A DNA stretch of 64,000 nucleotides from SHAN690 sp038131955. GTDB lineage: Bacteria > Bacteroidota > Bacteroidia > Flavobacteriales_G > Salibacteraceae. Below, piece by piece: positions 50,476 to 59,534 of the stretch. The notes under the pieces were generated by a model that searched no databases, was not told the origin of the DNA, and was given only the letters and a program-made list of their open reading frames with translations. The stretch lies in NCBI GenBank assembly GCA_038131955.1, contig JAYPQK010000009.1:372001-436000 (forward strand), given 5' to 3'. Position 1 is the stretch's first letter. Every line of letters begins with the position of its first letter. The translations under genes and the position numbers were made by a program.

Positions 50476-52748
50476 TCGGCTAGTCCATAAGCCCTCAGCT
50501 CTCTCTTTCCGTCTGAGATCATCAACTCCAGCGTGCCGTTACCGTCAATGTCGATGACCAAGGCGGCCCCCCTGCCGATCACGGGCATCTTGTCTAGCAT
50601 ATGTCCCTCCAAGTCCATGATGTAGAAATGGTCGTTATCCTTCGCATGAAGACCCACCCACATCTTATCTCTGTTTAGGATTTTGATGTCCGGATCCATA
50701 CTCTCAGGGAGCAAGTAGTCAAGCTTAACATTTCGATCTGCATCCAAGGTGACGAGATGGTCTTTAGAAATGGTCACCAGGTCATGGTCTTTGATTCCGG
50801 TATGGATCAACCCCAAGTCTCCACCGAGTGGGAGGGTGTTGTTCACTTTAGCCTTTCCACCGATCGGCTGTTCGATCAAGTTGCCTAAGGTGTCGTATCC
50901 GATATAGCAGCATGTCGACAGCGACTCTCCTCTCTCCAGGAAAACCTCGCAGAGCGTCGTGTCTAGCTGAATGGGATTCATGCGTTCCTTTCCTCGTCGA
51001 TCATAGAAATACACCTTCCCTGACGTTGATCTGCAAGTCAGATAATCTTTTCCTGAATAGCTCAAATACTCCACTTGAGTAGAAAGGGTCGATGCCATCT
51101 TGGGGTCGGTCCAGCCCTTAACCCCCTTACCTTCGACGTCGACGTTTCGAATCTTAGTTCCATCTGCGAAGAGGATCCGTGGTTCACTCTTACTCGAATA
51201 CTGCACGAAGGATGGCGCGGCGGTGATTCCTTGCTCCGCTTTGATCGGAAATCCGTCGACTTCATTTCCATTCCGATCGATCAGATGTAGATCAGTGGAA
51301 GTGCTCAGTAGTATCTGGAACTTTCCATTGTCGAAGGCATCGACCGTTTGAATATCTCCCTGAATCTTGGCGTTCAGCTTTTTCTTCCAAAGTGTCTTTC
51401 CTTCTTTATTAATGAGGTAGAGATTGAATTTAGCGTCCTGAACCAGAACCTCTCGTTCGCTGGTGTAATGGTTCTTGAATGGCCAGGGACCCGCTTGAAC
51501 TACAGTGTCGAGCAACGTACTCCAAAGTATGGGTGCCTCATCGATGATGTCTTTGTGATGCAGCATAGAAACCGTAAAGAACTTCTGGCCAGGTAGTTCG
51601 CTAAAGGCTTGTAGCACCAAAGAATTCGTCGCGGGCCATTCGATCGATGCATCGATCAGTGGATTCTCTTTGGTGAGTGCATCTGGTCTGACATACAATG
51701 TGAATCCGGCATCTGAAATGGTGTTCTCTATCTGGGTGAAATACGGTGATGTGGTCAGCTTGTCGTCGGCGAGATAGTCGTCGAGGAGTCGCACCAATGA
51801 CTCGAAACTTTGGCTTTGAATGAATACGTCGCCAATGCGAGCCGTGTAGGCTTCGTACTTCCAGGGGAAATCCAACAAGTTCAAAGCGGATGGAACGCTA
51901 TCAATGGTGATAGGAATGCCTTGATAAGCCTGGGCCGGATTTCCCGCTGCGTGGTTTTGGTTCGTTTCGTAGAGCACGTACAAGAACTCATACGGATCGT
52001 TCGTTACGCCATAATTGCAATGGATCACACCAAAGTGAAGGTCGCCGTTAGAGGAAGTGATGGCGATGCTTGAATTGGATGGGGCTAGTTTAAGTAGTCT
52101 TAGGTCTTGATTGGATCTAGTTGCGTCACTCTTGGTGTCGGCGATGCCTGAGGCCTTGAAGATGAACTCTTCGTCTTCCACTTCGAACTCGATCCACAGC
52201 CCAGGTTCTCCCTCACGGGCTACCCACTGTGCGACGGCGGGAGATAGTGATCCCACATAAGAGAGGAGGATGTCCTCTGCGCGAACGTGTACTTGTAGCT
52301 TCCCATCACGAGCAGTTCGTGAGGGCAAGAGCTCATTTAAACTGGGTTTTTCGTTTGGGAGGAGGTAGACGCTCGTCGTGTGAATCACGTACGAGCCAGC
52401 CTTTAGGGACGAAGCGAATCGATCGGTAGGTATCCATTCATCTTCTCCGCTTGTAATGATTCCTAATTGATCTCCCGTAGCATCTCGGTAGGAGAAGAGT
52501 ACCACTCGGTCTTCGTCTAGTGCGGGTGGAAGGGGCCATTGATGCAGAAGGCTCAGTGCGGCAAGTGCTGAGTTCGAGTCGGCCAGCTGTTGTAGATCAC
52601 TTGGATCATCGAGATCCAATACCAGCCAAGTGCGTTCGTCAAGTAGCTCGTAGGGATTTGCAATGTCCGCTTCGATCAGTCTGGGATACCAAAACCAGCC
52701 GATGACGGCTATGACTGCAAGAATTGTGATTCCAATGATCCATCTCAT
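50472..52748 (-). CDS. Membrane-anchored protein with C-terminal propeller-like repeats, unknown function
   Basis: A 758-residue protein with one N-terminal membrane helix (about 3-20) and a large exported part. The first 430 residues are mixed alpha/beta without a known motif. From about 440 on, repeats of the PQQ/WD-like kind appear (LYLINKEGKTLWKKKL, LHLIDRNGNEVDGFPI, VYFYDRRGKERMN). It ends with an FG-GAP-like calcium loop, VIDIDGNGTLELMI. I recognise no named family. A TAGATTTG box (52760-52753) lies almost at the start codon, hinting at a very short leader. Confidence 0.7.
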   Translation of the reverse strand: MRWIIGITILAVIAVIGWFWYPRLIEADIANPYELLDERTWLVLDLDDPSDLQQLADSNSALAALSLLHQWPLPPALDEDRVVLFSYRDATGDQLGIITSGEDEWIPTDRFASSLKAGSYVIHTTSVYLLPNEKPSLNELLPSRTARDGKLQVHVRAEDILLSYVGSLSPAVAQWVAREGEPGLWIEFEVEDEEFIFKASGIADTKSDATRSNQDLRLLKLAPSNSSIAITSSNGDLHFGVIHCNYGVTNDPYEFLYVLYETNQNHAAGNPAQAYQGIPITIDSVPSALNLLDFPWKYEAYTARIGDVFIQSQSFESLVRLLDDYLADDKLTTSPYFTQIENTISDAGFTLYVRPDALTKENPLIDASIEWPATNSLVLQAFSELPGQKFFTVSMLHHKDIIDEAPILWSTLLDTVVQAGPWPFKNHYTSEREVLVQDAKFNLYLINKEGKTLWKKKLNAKIQGDIQTVDAFDNGKFQILLSTSTDLHLIDRNGNEVDGFPIKAEQGITAAPSFVQYSSKSEPRILFADGTKIRNVDVEGKGVKGWTDPKMASTLSTQVEYLSYSGKDYLTCRSTSGKVYFYDRRGKERMNPIQLDTTLCEVFLERGESLSTCCYIGYDTLGNLIEQPIGGKAKVNNTLPLGGDLGLIHTGIKDHDLVTISKDHLVTLDADRNVKLDYLLPESMDPDIKILNRDKMWVGLHAKDNDHFYIMDLEGHMLDKMPVIGRGAALVIDIDGNGTLELMISDGKRELRAYGLAD

Positions 52749-52821
52749 AGTGCAAATCTAGCGCGCCTGGCGCTTGCGGTAAGTGAACTGATTCAGGGTT
52801 CTTAGCCTCAGACTGTTAATG

Positions 52822-53421
52822 CTAGATGGCTAGGCTAAGTTGCGCGGGAAGGAGTTGGAACGACTTGCGGTGGTATTTGGTGGGGCCATAGTCCCGAATG
52901 GCAGCGCGGTGCTCCTTCGTTGGGTATCCCATATTCGTACTCCAGCCGAATTTTGGATGTTCCTGGTGGATAGCTTTCATGTATTCATCTCGGTAGGTCT
53001 TAGCCAAGATGGACGCTGCGGCGATAGAGGCGTTCTTGTTGTCGCCTTTCACGATGCAAGTATACTCCCAGTCTTCCTCCGAGCGAAAGCGGTTGCCGTC
53101 AATTAGTAAATGCTCCGGTTGAGTGTGGAGTCTATTGACAGCTCTATTCATGCCGAGAAAAGATGCATTCAAAATGTTGATCCGATCTATGATCACAGCA
53201 TCAACCATGCTCACAGCGTAGGCAACGGCCTCTTTTTCGATCTCTTTGACCATGGCGTGACGTTTCTTCTCGGAGAGCAATTTTGAATCGCGGAGGTCGG
53301 GATGTGAGTAGTCAGAAGGGAGAATGACAGCAGCGGCAAACACAGGGCCGGCAAGGCATCCTCTGCCCACTTCATCACACCCGGCTTCAAGCCGGTCCTT
53401 CAAAATTCTAGCAGGGAGCAT
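52822..53421 (-). CDS. rnhB: Ribonuclease HII
   Basis: Removes ribonucleotides from DNA and RNA from hybrids. The 199-residue enzyme has the catalytic acidic residues in GCDEVGRGCLAGPV (D16, E17), the LRDSKLLSEKKR block and the LLIDGNRF and ASILAKTYRDEYM segments of type II enzymes. Length is typical. It lies 73 bases upstream of the large membrane protein's 5' end on the same strand. Confidence 0.96.
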   Translation of the reverse strand: MLPARILKDRLEAGCDEVGRGCLAGPVFAAAVILPSDYSHPDLRDSKLLSEKKRHAMVKEIEKEAVAYAVSMVDAVIIDRINILNASFLGMNRAVNRLHTQPEHLLIDGNRFRSEEDWEYTCIVKGDNKNASIAAASILAKTYRDEYMKAIHQEHPKFGWSTNMGYPTKEHRAAIRDYGPTKYHRKSFQLLPAQLSLAI

Positions 53422-53509
53422 GACCGAAAATTATTGTTTTTCAGTCAAATTCCAAATGAAGTCAATGTGAACTTTGTGTGGTGATAGCCTGCCTTCGTTT
53501 CAGGGTTTT

Positions 53510-53517
53510 TACCTTTG
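53510..53517 (+). promoter_or_regulatory. -7 box of the thioredoxin-like gene
   Basis: TACCTTTG matches TAnnTTTG. It lies 15 bases before the ATG at 53533, so the leader would be under ten bases. Confidence 0.5.
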
Positions 53518-53532
53518 AGCCAAACGCGTACT

Positions 53533-54090
53533 ATGGCACTCACGGAAACAGAACAGATACCGCTATATTATCCAGCGCCCGACTTCCAATTGCCAGAGCC
53601 TCGAACCGGTAAAATGGTCGCAAAGGAGGAGGTGATGGGCAGTAGAGGACTCGTGGTGATGTTCATTTGTAACCACTGTCCTTACGTAGTTCACGTACGA
53701 GAGGAATTGGTTCGACTAGCGCGCGAATACGCATCTCGAGGAGTTGGTTTTGTAGCGATCTCCTCCAATGATGTCGAGAATTATCCGGATGATCGACCTG
53801 AGTTGATGGCGCAATTGGCCGAAGAGATGAACTTCCCTTTTTCCTACCTCTACGATGAGACGCAAGAGGTGGCCAAAGCCTTTCGTGCCGCTTGCACACC
53901 TGATTTCAGTGTGTTCGACCAAGAAGGTCGTTGTGTCTACCGAGGTCGTCTCGATGAGAGTACGCCCGGAAATGGAAAGTCGGTTACCGGAGCTGACCTA
54001 CGAGCATGTTTGGATGCCCTGTTAGAAGATCGAAGGGTCGTCGAGCAGCAGTTCCCGAGTATGGGTTGCAATATCAAGTGGAAGAAATAG
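53533..54090 (+). CDS. Thioredoxin-fold (AhpC/TSA-like) protein
   Basis: A 185-residue peroxiredoxin-like protein without signal peptide. The active-site region is MFICNHCPYVVHV, a CxxC pair (C-N-H-C) at the start of helix 1 as in thioredoxin-like members. TPDFSVFDQEGRCVYRGRLD with the cis-proline follows, and a late CNIKWKK tail. It probably reduces disulfides or peroxides in the cytosol. ATG 53533 is chosen over a TTG at 53515, which would overlap the -7 box. Confidence 0.88.
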   Translation: MALTETEQIPLYYPAPDFQLPEPRTGKMVAKEEVMGSRGLVVMFICNHCPYVVHVREELVRLAREYASRGVGFVAISSNDVENYPDDRPELMAQLAEEMNFPFSYLYDETQEVAKAFRAACTPDFSVFDQEGRCVYRGRLDESTPGNGKSVTGADLRACLDALLEDRRVVEQQFPSMGCNIKWKK

Positions 54091-54208
54091 TGTCCCCCAC
54101 CTCTCTATTGATCGTGTTGGTCGAAGTGGGAAGTACGTTGGTCAAAAACCAGGGCTATTTAGGCGTTAAAACTGAAACAGCTTTCGTTAAAAGAGGCGTC
54201 GATTGACT

Positions 54209-54216
54209 TATTTTTG
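54209..54216 (+). promoter_or_regulatory. -7 box of the M23 peptidase gene
   Basis: TATTTTTG fits TAnnTTTG, 12 bases before the ATG at 54229; TTTCG at 54182-54186 with a 22-base spacer may be the -33 element. The rest of the 138-base gap holds nothing recognisable. Confidence 0.45.
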
Positions 54217-54228
54217 ACCGGCTAAGCT

Positions 54229-55344
54229 ATGCGCTCACTCTATTTCATCTGTCTTTTTCAACTGGCATTCCTAGCGCCGGTGCAGGCTGCCGGACCTTCT
54301 GGTCCGACTGGAAGGCGTGATACTGTGCAGGCTGTAGTGATGTACGGAGAGGAAGTGTTATTCGATGCGGTCACCGGATTGTCGGATGATCAAGTGAAGG
54401 ATCTCCGAGATTCCGTTTTGAAGTTTCATGGCCGCAACCGCTTTAGCGAGTACCTCGATCTGTATGTCTCCTTGATGTCCTATTCGGAGGAGCTATTGGT
54501 GGCCTATATCGACTCTCTTTTCGAGACAGATGAAGTGCCTTATGCCCTGATCAACCAGATCAATTTATTCCTTGCCAATCGTCCAGAAGAGATGCCGAAA
54601 GTAGCGCCGAAGGATCTGTACGTAGGCAATACTGAGCTTCCCATTCCTGCTCGTGAACTCTATCCGGAATGGGATAATACCAATCCTAATCCGTATAACT
54701 GGAACCTCGGCGCAGAGGACACGTCACTGTCCATTCTGTTAGCGGATCATGATGTGCTAGGGGAATTTCATTTGCCTGTCTACAATACCCTCACGTCCAA
54801 GTTTGGTTGGCGAGATGGTCGAATGCACAACGGCATCGACGTCGATCTTGAAGTGTGGGACCCTGTTGTGGCAGCGTTTCCAGGAGTGGTTAGGATGGCG
54901 CGCAGTTATGGTGGATATGGAAGGGTTGTAGTTATCCGACACTACAATGGACTCGAAACCCTATATGCTCACTTGCATCGATATAAGGTGAAGGAAGGAG
55001 ATAAAGTGGAAGGTGGACAGGTGATCGGATTGGGAGGTAGTTCTGGAAAGAGTACTGGAAGTCATTTGCATTTTGAAGTGCGCTTCAAGGGCAAGCCGAT
55101 CAATCCACTCAGCTTCATCTCTTTCGAGGATCAGGACTTGGTGAATGACACTTTAGTGCTGAAAAGAACGAAGCATGGATACGTTTCCTACCCCAAGGGG
55201 ATATTGATCCATACGGTGAAGAAGGGCGATAACCTTTACGAGATCGCCCGGCAGTATGGCACTACTACCTACAAATTGGCTGAGCTGAATGGAATTCGCC
55301 GCAATAGTTATCTCTATGTGGGCCAACGACTTCGTGTGATATGA
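54229..55344 (+). CDS. M23 family endopeptidase with LysM domain
   Basis: A 371-residue exported cell-wall peptidase. It has a signal peptide (to about residue 20), an unassigned helical region (20-170) and a LytM/M23 domain (about 180-290) with the zinc ligands in HNGIDVD (HxxxD) and SHLHFEV (HxH). One LysM module ends the protein (about 322-368, HTVKKGDNLYEIARQYGTTT). It is predicted to cleave peptide cross-links of peptidoglycan. It overlaps the next gene by four bases (ATGA). Confidence 0.93.
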   Translation: MRSLYFICLFQLAFLAPVQAAGPSGPTGRRDTVQAVVMYGEEVLFDAVTGLSDDQVKDLRDSVLKFHGRNRFSEYLDLYVSLMSYSEELLVAYIDSLFETDEVPYALINQINLFLANRPEEMPKVAPKDLYVGNTELPIPARELYPEWDNTNPNPYNWNLGAEDTSLSILLADHDVLGEFHLPVYNTLTSKFGWRDGRMHNGIDVDLEVWDPVVAAFPGVVRMARSYGGYGRVVVIRHYNGLETLYAHLHRYKVKEGDKVEGGQVIGLGGSSGKSTGSHLHFEVRFKGKPINPLSFISFEDQDLVNDTLVLKRTKHGYVSYPKGILIHTVKKGDNLYEIARQYGTTTYKLAELNGIRRNSYLYVGQRLRVI

Positions 55345-55688
55345 TCGATCTCGAAGAACAGTTCAATTTCACCAACAAACTCAGTCATCCTACCAATCCG
55401 AACATGGTGGTGTACCGCCATTTGCGCAAGGATCAGGCGGAATATTTCACCGAATTATTGGTAGACGAAGGCATCGATTTTGAAGCTCAGGTTGATGAAG
55501 ATGATGAACGAAAACCAACCTATTTCGGAGTTAAGCGAGCCATTGAAAGCAGGGTGGATAACCTGAATTTTCAGGCGCTCGGAAAGGGAAGAGATAAGTT
55601 CATCGCCTCCGCTCCGATGCGTTGGATCATCATTGTGATCTCGTTCATTATTCTGACTCTAGCCGTTTTAGGAGCTATGCTCAGCTAA
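55341..55688 (+). CDS. Small C-terminally anchored membrane protein
   Basis: A 115-residue protein. The first 90 residues form a soluble domain (VVYRHLRKDQAEYFTELLVDE, DDERKPTYFGVKRA) and residues 93-113 a membrane helix. The soluble part resembles the DUF2007-like small alpha/beta domains that occur near envelope genes, but the match is weak. It is translationally coupled to the M23 peptidase gene. Confidence 0.7.
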   Translation: MIDLEEQFNFTNKLSHPTNPNMVVYRHLRKDQAEYFTELLVDEGIDFEAQVDEDDERKPTYFGVKRAIESRVDNLNFQALGKGRDKFIASAPMRWIIIVISFIILTLAVLGAMLS

Positions 55689-55742
55689 GCCGAATTCTCA
55701 TTGTCCTTCTCTTAATTGGTTGGCAATAACGAAATTTGAACC

Positions 55743-56519
55743 ATGTCAAGAATCATCGTGGTCATTTTGCTTCTGATGCCTTTCATGGGATTCACCCAGG
55801 AAAGGGTGACCACTTTTGGCGTAGCATTAAAACCGATCGTTCCCAGCAATCTGTTCCGTGCGGGTGAGGTGGCCATTTCACAAAATGGGATCGATTACGA
55901 ACTCAACCAGCGTGTAGGATATTCCTTCGGAGGGGTGATGCGTTTTGGAATGACCAAGTGGCTTTCGCTCGAATCCGGGATCAGTTTCGTTCGACGTAAT
56001 TTCAGTGCAACCGTATTCCATGAGGAATTGGCCTTTGCTGACACCACAGGTTTTAGAGTTATCGGCTATGAGATTCCGATTCAGGGTTTGGTCTTCGTTC
56101 AGCTTTCTGACGAGATCTTTATGAATACGTCCTTCGGCTTGGCGCTCGACATGTTTCCTTCAGACGTAGCCAATGGAAATTCCGTGGATTTTATTGCGGT
56201 GGGTCGCAGGCGAGGAATCGGCGGGTCAAATAGTATCATGACGTGGACCAAGCTCGGGCTCCTTGCTAATATCGGATTTGAGTATCGCACGAAGGAAAAA
56301 GGCTACTTCTATATTGGAGCATCTTATCACCGTCCTTTTCAGCCCATTTATGATACTGAGTTGATCTACACGGATCGAACGGATCGACAGGATAGGACCA
56401 CTCTGCAGATGTCAGGTAACTATCTGACCATCGACTTTCGCTACTTCTTCCATGAGGAACCCAAGGAGAAGAAAGTGGAGCGCAACCCGGATACCATGCC
56501 AAGTTGGATGAAGAAATAG
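55743..56519 (+). CDS. Outer-membrane beta-barrel protein (PorT-like)
   Basis: A 258-residue protein with a signal peptide (to about residue 18, GFTQ) and eight or more amphipathic strands typical of the small PorT/OmpW-type barrels of Bacteroidetes (VGYSFGGVMRFGMTKWLSLE, GFEYRTKEKGYFYIGASY, YLTIDFRYFF). A charged tail ends MPSWMKK. Nothing points to a specific role. It is probably monocistronic; the next gene converges. Confidence 0.75.
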   Translation: MSRIIVVILLLMPFMGFTQERVTTFGVALKPIVPSNLFRAGEVAISQNGIDYELNQRVGYSFGGVMRFGMTKWLSLESGISFVRRNFSATVFHEELAFADTTGFRVIGYEIPIQGLVFVQLSDEIFMNTSFGLALDMFPSDVANGNSVDFIAVGRRRGIGGSNSIMTWTKLGLLANIGFEYRTKEKGYFYIGASYHRPFQPIYDTELIYTDRTDRQDRTTLQMSGNYLTIDFRYFFHEEPKEKKVERNPDTMPSWMKK

Positions 56520-56572
56520 TACTAGATGGGAGTGTTTCTGTAGTGTTCCCAAAACCCTAGAATGTTTCGTAC

Positions 56573-57952
56573 CTACAGCACCGGCTCTGAGCCTGGGGAA
56601 TATCCATGACGCACGACCGGATCCTGATAGTAATTCGGTTGCGACTTCAGTTCTAAATAAGTGCTTACACTTTCCCAGGAATTGGTGTCAGCTTCGTACT
56701 TGGCCGCTAACCTCCTAGCGTCCAGTACATGTCCCAAGCCTACGTTGTAAGAAGCGAGGCAGAAAGGAATGACCTCCTTGCTGTCTTCTAGATGGGTAGA
56801 CCAAAAATCTTTTAGCGTAGCGAGGTAGGACACGCCGGCATGGATGTTTTGTTTGGGGTCGTTGAGGCTGTCGGCGCCGAACCGTTCGGCGGTCTCAGGA
56901 ATGAGCTGCATCAATCCGCTTGCGCCGGTCCAGGCTTCAGCATTGGCCTCGAATTTCGATACTTGATAGATCAGTGCTGCGAGTAATTTCCAATCCCAGT
57001 TTATTCGCTCCGCTTCCGCTTTGATTAGTTCATCGTAGGGTGAGATCTTATCTCCCTTCAATGACGAATATTCGCTCAATACCCCCTCCTTGTGTTGGGT
57101 TCGGGCCTTGAAGTATTTCATGTGGATCACCGCGAATTCCTCGGTCTTCTTGTAGTGTTTCAACCATGCGTTGAGCGTGTCACGTAGCGAATTGCTGTTC
57201 TTCCTTACGGCCCAAGCCACGTTTTGCGTGAAGCTCAGCGGAGTCTTTACGTCAATGTTAGACAGATAGGCCTTATTCAATTGGGCTACATTCTCATCAG
57301 CGACCGTGTATTCGATCACTCCTTCAGAGACCATCTCAATCAGTTTTTCGGTGCCGATCCCTTCGGCGAACTCCACATTGATCACGCTACCCAGTTCGTC
57401 CATAAGGTTGAGAAGACGTGAATAGAACGAGCTCTCTCGGCGCACGTGGATCGTCTTACCGATGAGTTGGCCGGCATTCCGAACCATACGTCGATCGAGC
57501 TGATCACGCGTTAGAGTCCACCATTGTTCTGGCAATCGTTGCACCAATACTTGGCGCGTTCTCAGAACAGGCTCAGTGAATGTGAGGTATCGTTTTCTTC
57601 GATTGGTGACCGTATTATTGGCTGTGATGATGTCTCCTTCATTATGGTTGAGAAGGTAGATCACACTGTCCATGTCGTTGACGATCCTGACGGAGAGTTC
57701 GACGCCGATCTCAGCGCAGAATTTTTCCAAGAGCTTATACTCGAACCCCATCGGGACGCCTTTGAAAATGAAGTAGCTGGAGCTCGAAAAATCGGTCAAG
57801 GCTACAAGCTTTCCATCCTCCATGATCTCCGCTAGATCGCGCTCGGGGAGTTTGTTCTCGGCGCTTTCACGCATGGCCTTTCGTTCCGTGCCGCTTGAAC
57901 AGCCGCTCAGAAGAAAAAGAAGGAAAATAATACGAAAGATGTAGCTAGGCAC
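56573..57952 (-). CDS. MltF-like lytic transglycosylase lipoprotein with altered catalytic position
   Basis: A 459-residue lipoprotein (lipobox LLSGC at about residue 18). Residues about 45-265 form a periplasmic binding-protein domain (LVALTDFSSSSYFIF, GFEYKLLEKFCAEIGVEL) and residues about 300-440 an SLT domain (GASGLMQLIPETAERFG, YNVGLGHVLDAR). This two-part layout is that of MltF. The family's catalytic glutamate lies in a YQES-type motif; here the codons read YQVS (GTA instead of GAA) at about residue 318. The enzyme may be inactive or use another residue. Confidence 0.85.
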   Translation of the reverse strand: MPSYIFRIIFLLFLLSGCSSGTERKAMRESAENKLPERDLAEIMEDGKLVALTDFSSSSYFIFKGVPMGFEYKLLEKFCAEIGVELSVRIVNDMDSVIYLLNHNEGDIITANNTVTNRRKRYLTFTEPVLRTRQVLVQRLPEQWWTLTRDQLDRRMVRNAGQLIGKTIHVRRESSFYSRLLNLMDELGSVINVEFAEGIGTEKLIEMVSEGVIEYTVADENVAQLNKAYLSNIDVKTPLSFTQNVAWAVRKNSNSLRDTLNAWLKHYKKTEEFAVIHMKYFKARTQHKEGVLSEYSSLKGDKISPYDELIKAEAERINWDWKLLAALIYQVSKFEANAEAWTGASGLMQLIPETAERFGADSLNDPKQNIHAGVSYLATLKDFWSTHLEDSKEVIPFCLASYNVGLGHVLDARRLAAKYEADTNSWESVSTYLELKSQPNYYQDPVVRHGYSPGSEPVL

Positions 57953-57986
57953 AAGTGAGGTTTACGCGAAAGTTAGGCAGACGGTT

Positions 57987-58169
57987 TCAAGTCAGCTTCA
58001 CGAACGTGTAGAAGAGCAGCCAGATCACGACTAGGATCAAGAGGATGAATCCCGCTCCTTTATAGTATTTCTTTGATAGCTTGGCGTCCTTGGCATAAGC
58101 CCATATGAGATAGCCTACGAAGGCAGCTGCAAAAAGGGAAGCGAAGATGATCCTACCGGGTGTAAACAT
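57987..58169 (-). CDS. Small two-helix membrane protein
   Basis: A 60-residue protein from ATG 58169 with two membrane helices (about 5-22 and 38-56) separated by a basic loop (DAKLSKKYYKG). The start MFTPGRIIFA is a pattern I associate with a small conserved Flavobacteriales family of unknown function. It lies 34 bases upstream of the MltF-like gene on the same strand. Confidence 0.6.
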   Translation of the reverse strand: MFTPGRIIFASLFAAAFVGYLIWAYAKDAKLSKKYYKGAGFILLILVVIWLLFYTFVKLT

Positions 58170-58258
58170 GATGCAAATCTGCAATTAAAACAGATATCTG
58201 TGAAGAGGGTTCATGATGTGGATGTTGGTGCTTACATTCGAACGCATAATCCGTGAAC

Positions 58259-59383
58259 ATGGCAAAGACAACGAAAACGAAGAAAGACACAAAGCCAACG
58301 CCAGAGAAGGTGTTGAATGCTGGTTCGATGAAATTTCTAGAGGCTTATTTGAACAATGCTTCTCCAACAGGATTTGAGTCGGAAGGACAGAAGATTTGGC
58401 TCGACTATATCAAGCCGTACATCGACGACTATATGGTGGATACCTACGGTACAGTAGTAGGAATCGTCAACCCTAAAGCGGAGTACAAAGTGGTGATCGA
58501 GGCGCACGCGGATGAGATCTCGTGGTTTGTTCACTACATCGACGACAATGGCTTCATCTACGTGAAGCGCAACGGTGGTTCGGATCACCAGATTGCCCCG
58601 TCGAAGAGGGTGAATATTCACACAGATAAAGGCATCGTAAAGGCCGTCTTCGGTTGGCCGGCGATCCACACGCGTAAGGCGGGGAAGGAAACGAACCCAA
58701 CGGCAGACAACATCTTTTTGGATTGCGGAGGACGATCTAAGAAAGAAGTAGAAGATATGGGCGTGCACATTGGTTGTGTAGTGACCTATCCGGATGAGTT
58801 CATGATCCTGAATAAGGACCACTTTGTAGGGCGTGCACTGGACAACCGTATGGGTGGCTTCATGATCGCAGAAGTGGCTCGTATGCTTAAGCAGAATAAA
58901 GTGAAGTTGCCTTTTGGCCTCTACATCGTGAATGCGGTGCAGGAAGAGGTCGGTCTACGAGGAGCGGAAATGATCGTTGAGCGATTGCGTCCGAATGCCG
59001 CAATCGTGACGGATGTTTGCCACGACACGAATACGCCGATGATCCAAAAGTTGGAGCAAGGCGACTTCAAATCGGGCGATGGGCCGGTCATTAGCTATGC
59101 TCCTTCGGTGCAAAACAACCTGAGAAAGTTGATCCTTCAAGCAGCGGAGGATAATGGAATTCCATTCCAGCGCATGGCGGCTAGCCGTTGGACTGGAACC
59201 GACACCGATGCCTTTGCATTCGGTGCCGGTGGGGTTGCTTCCGCATTGATCTCGCTTCCGTTGCGCTACATGCACACCACCGTTGAAACGGTGCACCGCA
59301 ATGACGTGGAAAATGTGATCCGTTTGATCTACAACTCACTCCAGAAGATCGAGGATAAGCACGATTTCCGCTACTTGAAGTAG
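58259..59383 (+). CDS. M42 family aminopeptidase
   Basis: A 374-residue co-catalytic metallo-aminopeptidase (tetrahedral aminopeptidase type). Seen are VIEAHADEISWFVHYID (first metal ligand His and Asp), the GRALDNRMGG ligand Asp, VQEEVGLRGAEM with the catalytic Glu pair, TDVCHD and the C-terminal LPLRYMHTTVETVHRNDVEN ligand His. A Lys/Thr-rich N-terminal 20 residues precede the domain. It is cytosolic and degrades peptides; ATG 58259 is used rather than GTG 58253. A strong terminator follows. Confidence 0.93.
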   Translation: MAKTTKTKKDTKPTPEKVLNAGSMKFLEAYLNNASPTGFESEGQKIWLDYIKPYIDDYMVDTYGTVVGIVNPKAEYKVVIEAHADEISWFVHYIDDNGFIYVKRNGGSDHQIAPSKRVNIHTDKGIVKAVFGWPAIHTRKAGKETNPTADNIFLDCGGRSKKEVEDMGVHIGCVVTYPDEFMILNKDHFVGRALDNRMGGFMIAEVARMLKQNKVKLPFGLYIVNAVQEEVGLRGAEMIVERLRPNAAIVTDVCHDTNTPMIQKLEQGDFKSGDGPVISYAPSVQNNLRKLILQAAEDNGIPFQRMAASRWTGTDTDAFAFGAGGVASALISLPLRYMHTTVETVHRNDVENVIRLIYNSLQKIEDKHDFRYLK

Positions 59384-59403
59384 GAGATTTGCCACAAATA
59401 GAC

Positions 59404-59438
59404 AGCCCCGGATCCGTCAAGGTTTCGGGGCTTTTTTT
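59404..59438 (+). terminator. Terminator of the M42 peptidase gene
   Basis: A 7-bp G/C-rich stem (AGCCCCG at 59404-59410 with CGGGGCT at 59426-59432) with a 15-base loop, followed by a T run. Confidence 0.85.
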
Positions 59439-59500
59439 GTGGTGGTTTTGCCGTGATTCGCCGCTCATCATTTCACATGCCTCACACCGCCGACAAATCC

Positions 59501-59508
59501 TACCTTTG
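59501..59508 (+). promoter_or_regulatory. -7 box of yidC
   Basis: TACCTTTG matches TAnnTTTG and lies 26 bases before the yidC ATG, directly after the upstream terminator. The -33 region is unclear. Confidence 0.5.
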
Positions 59509-59534
59509 GCGTCTTCAATTGCATGAGCTAAGAA

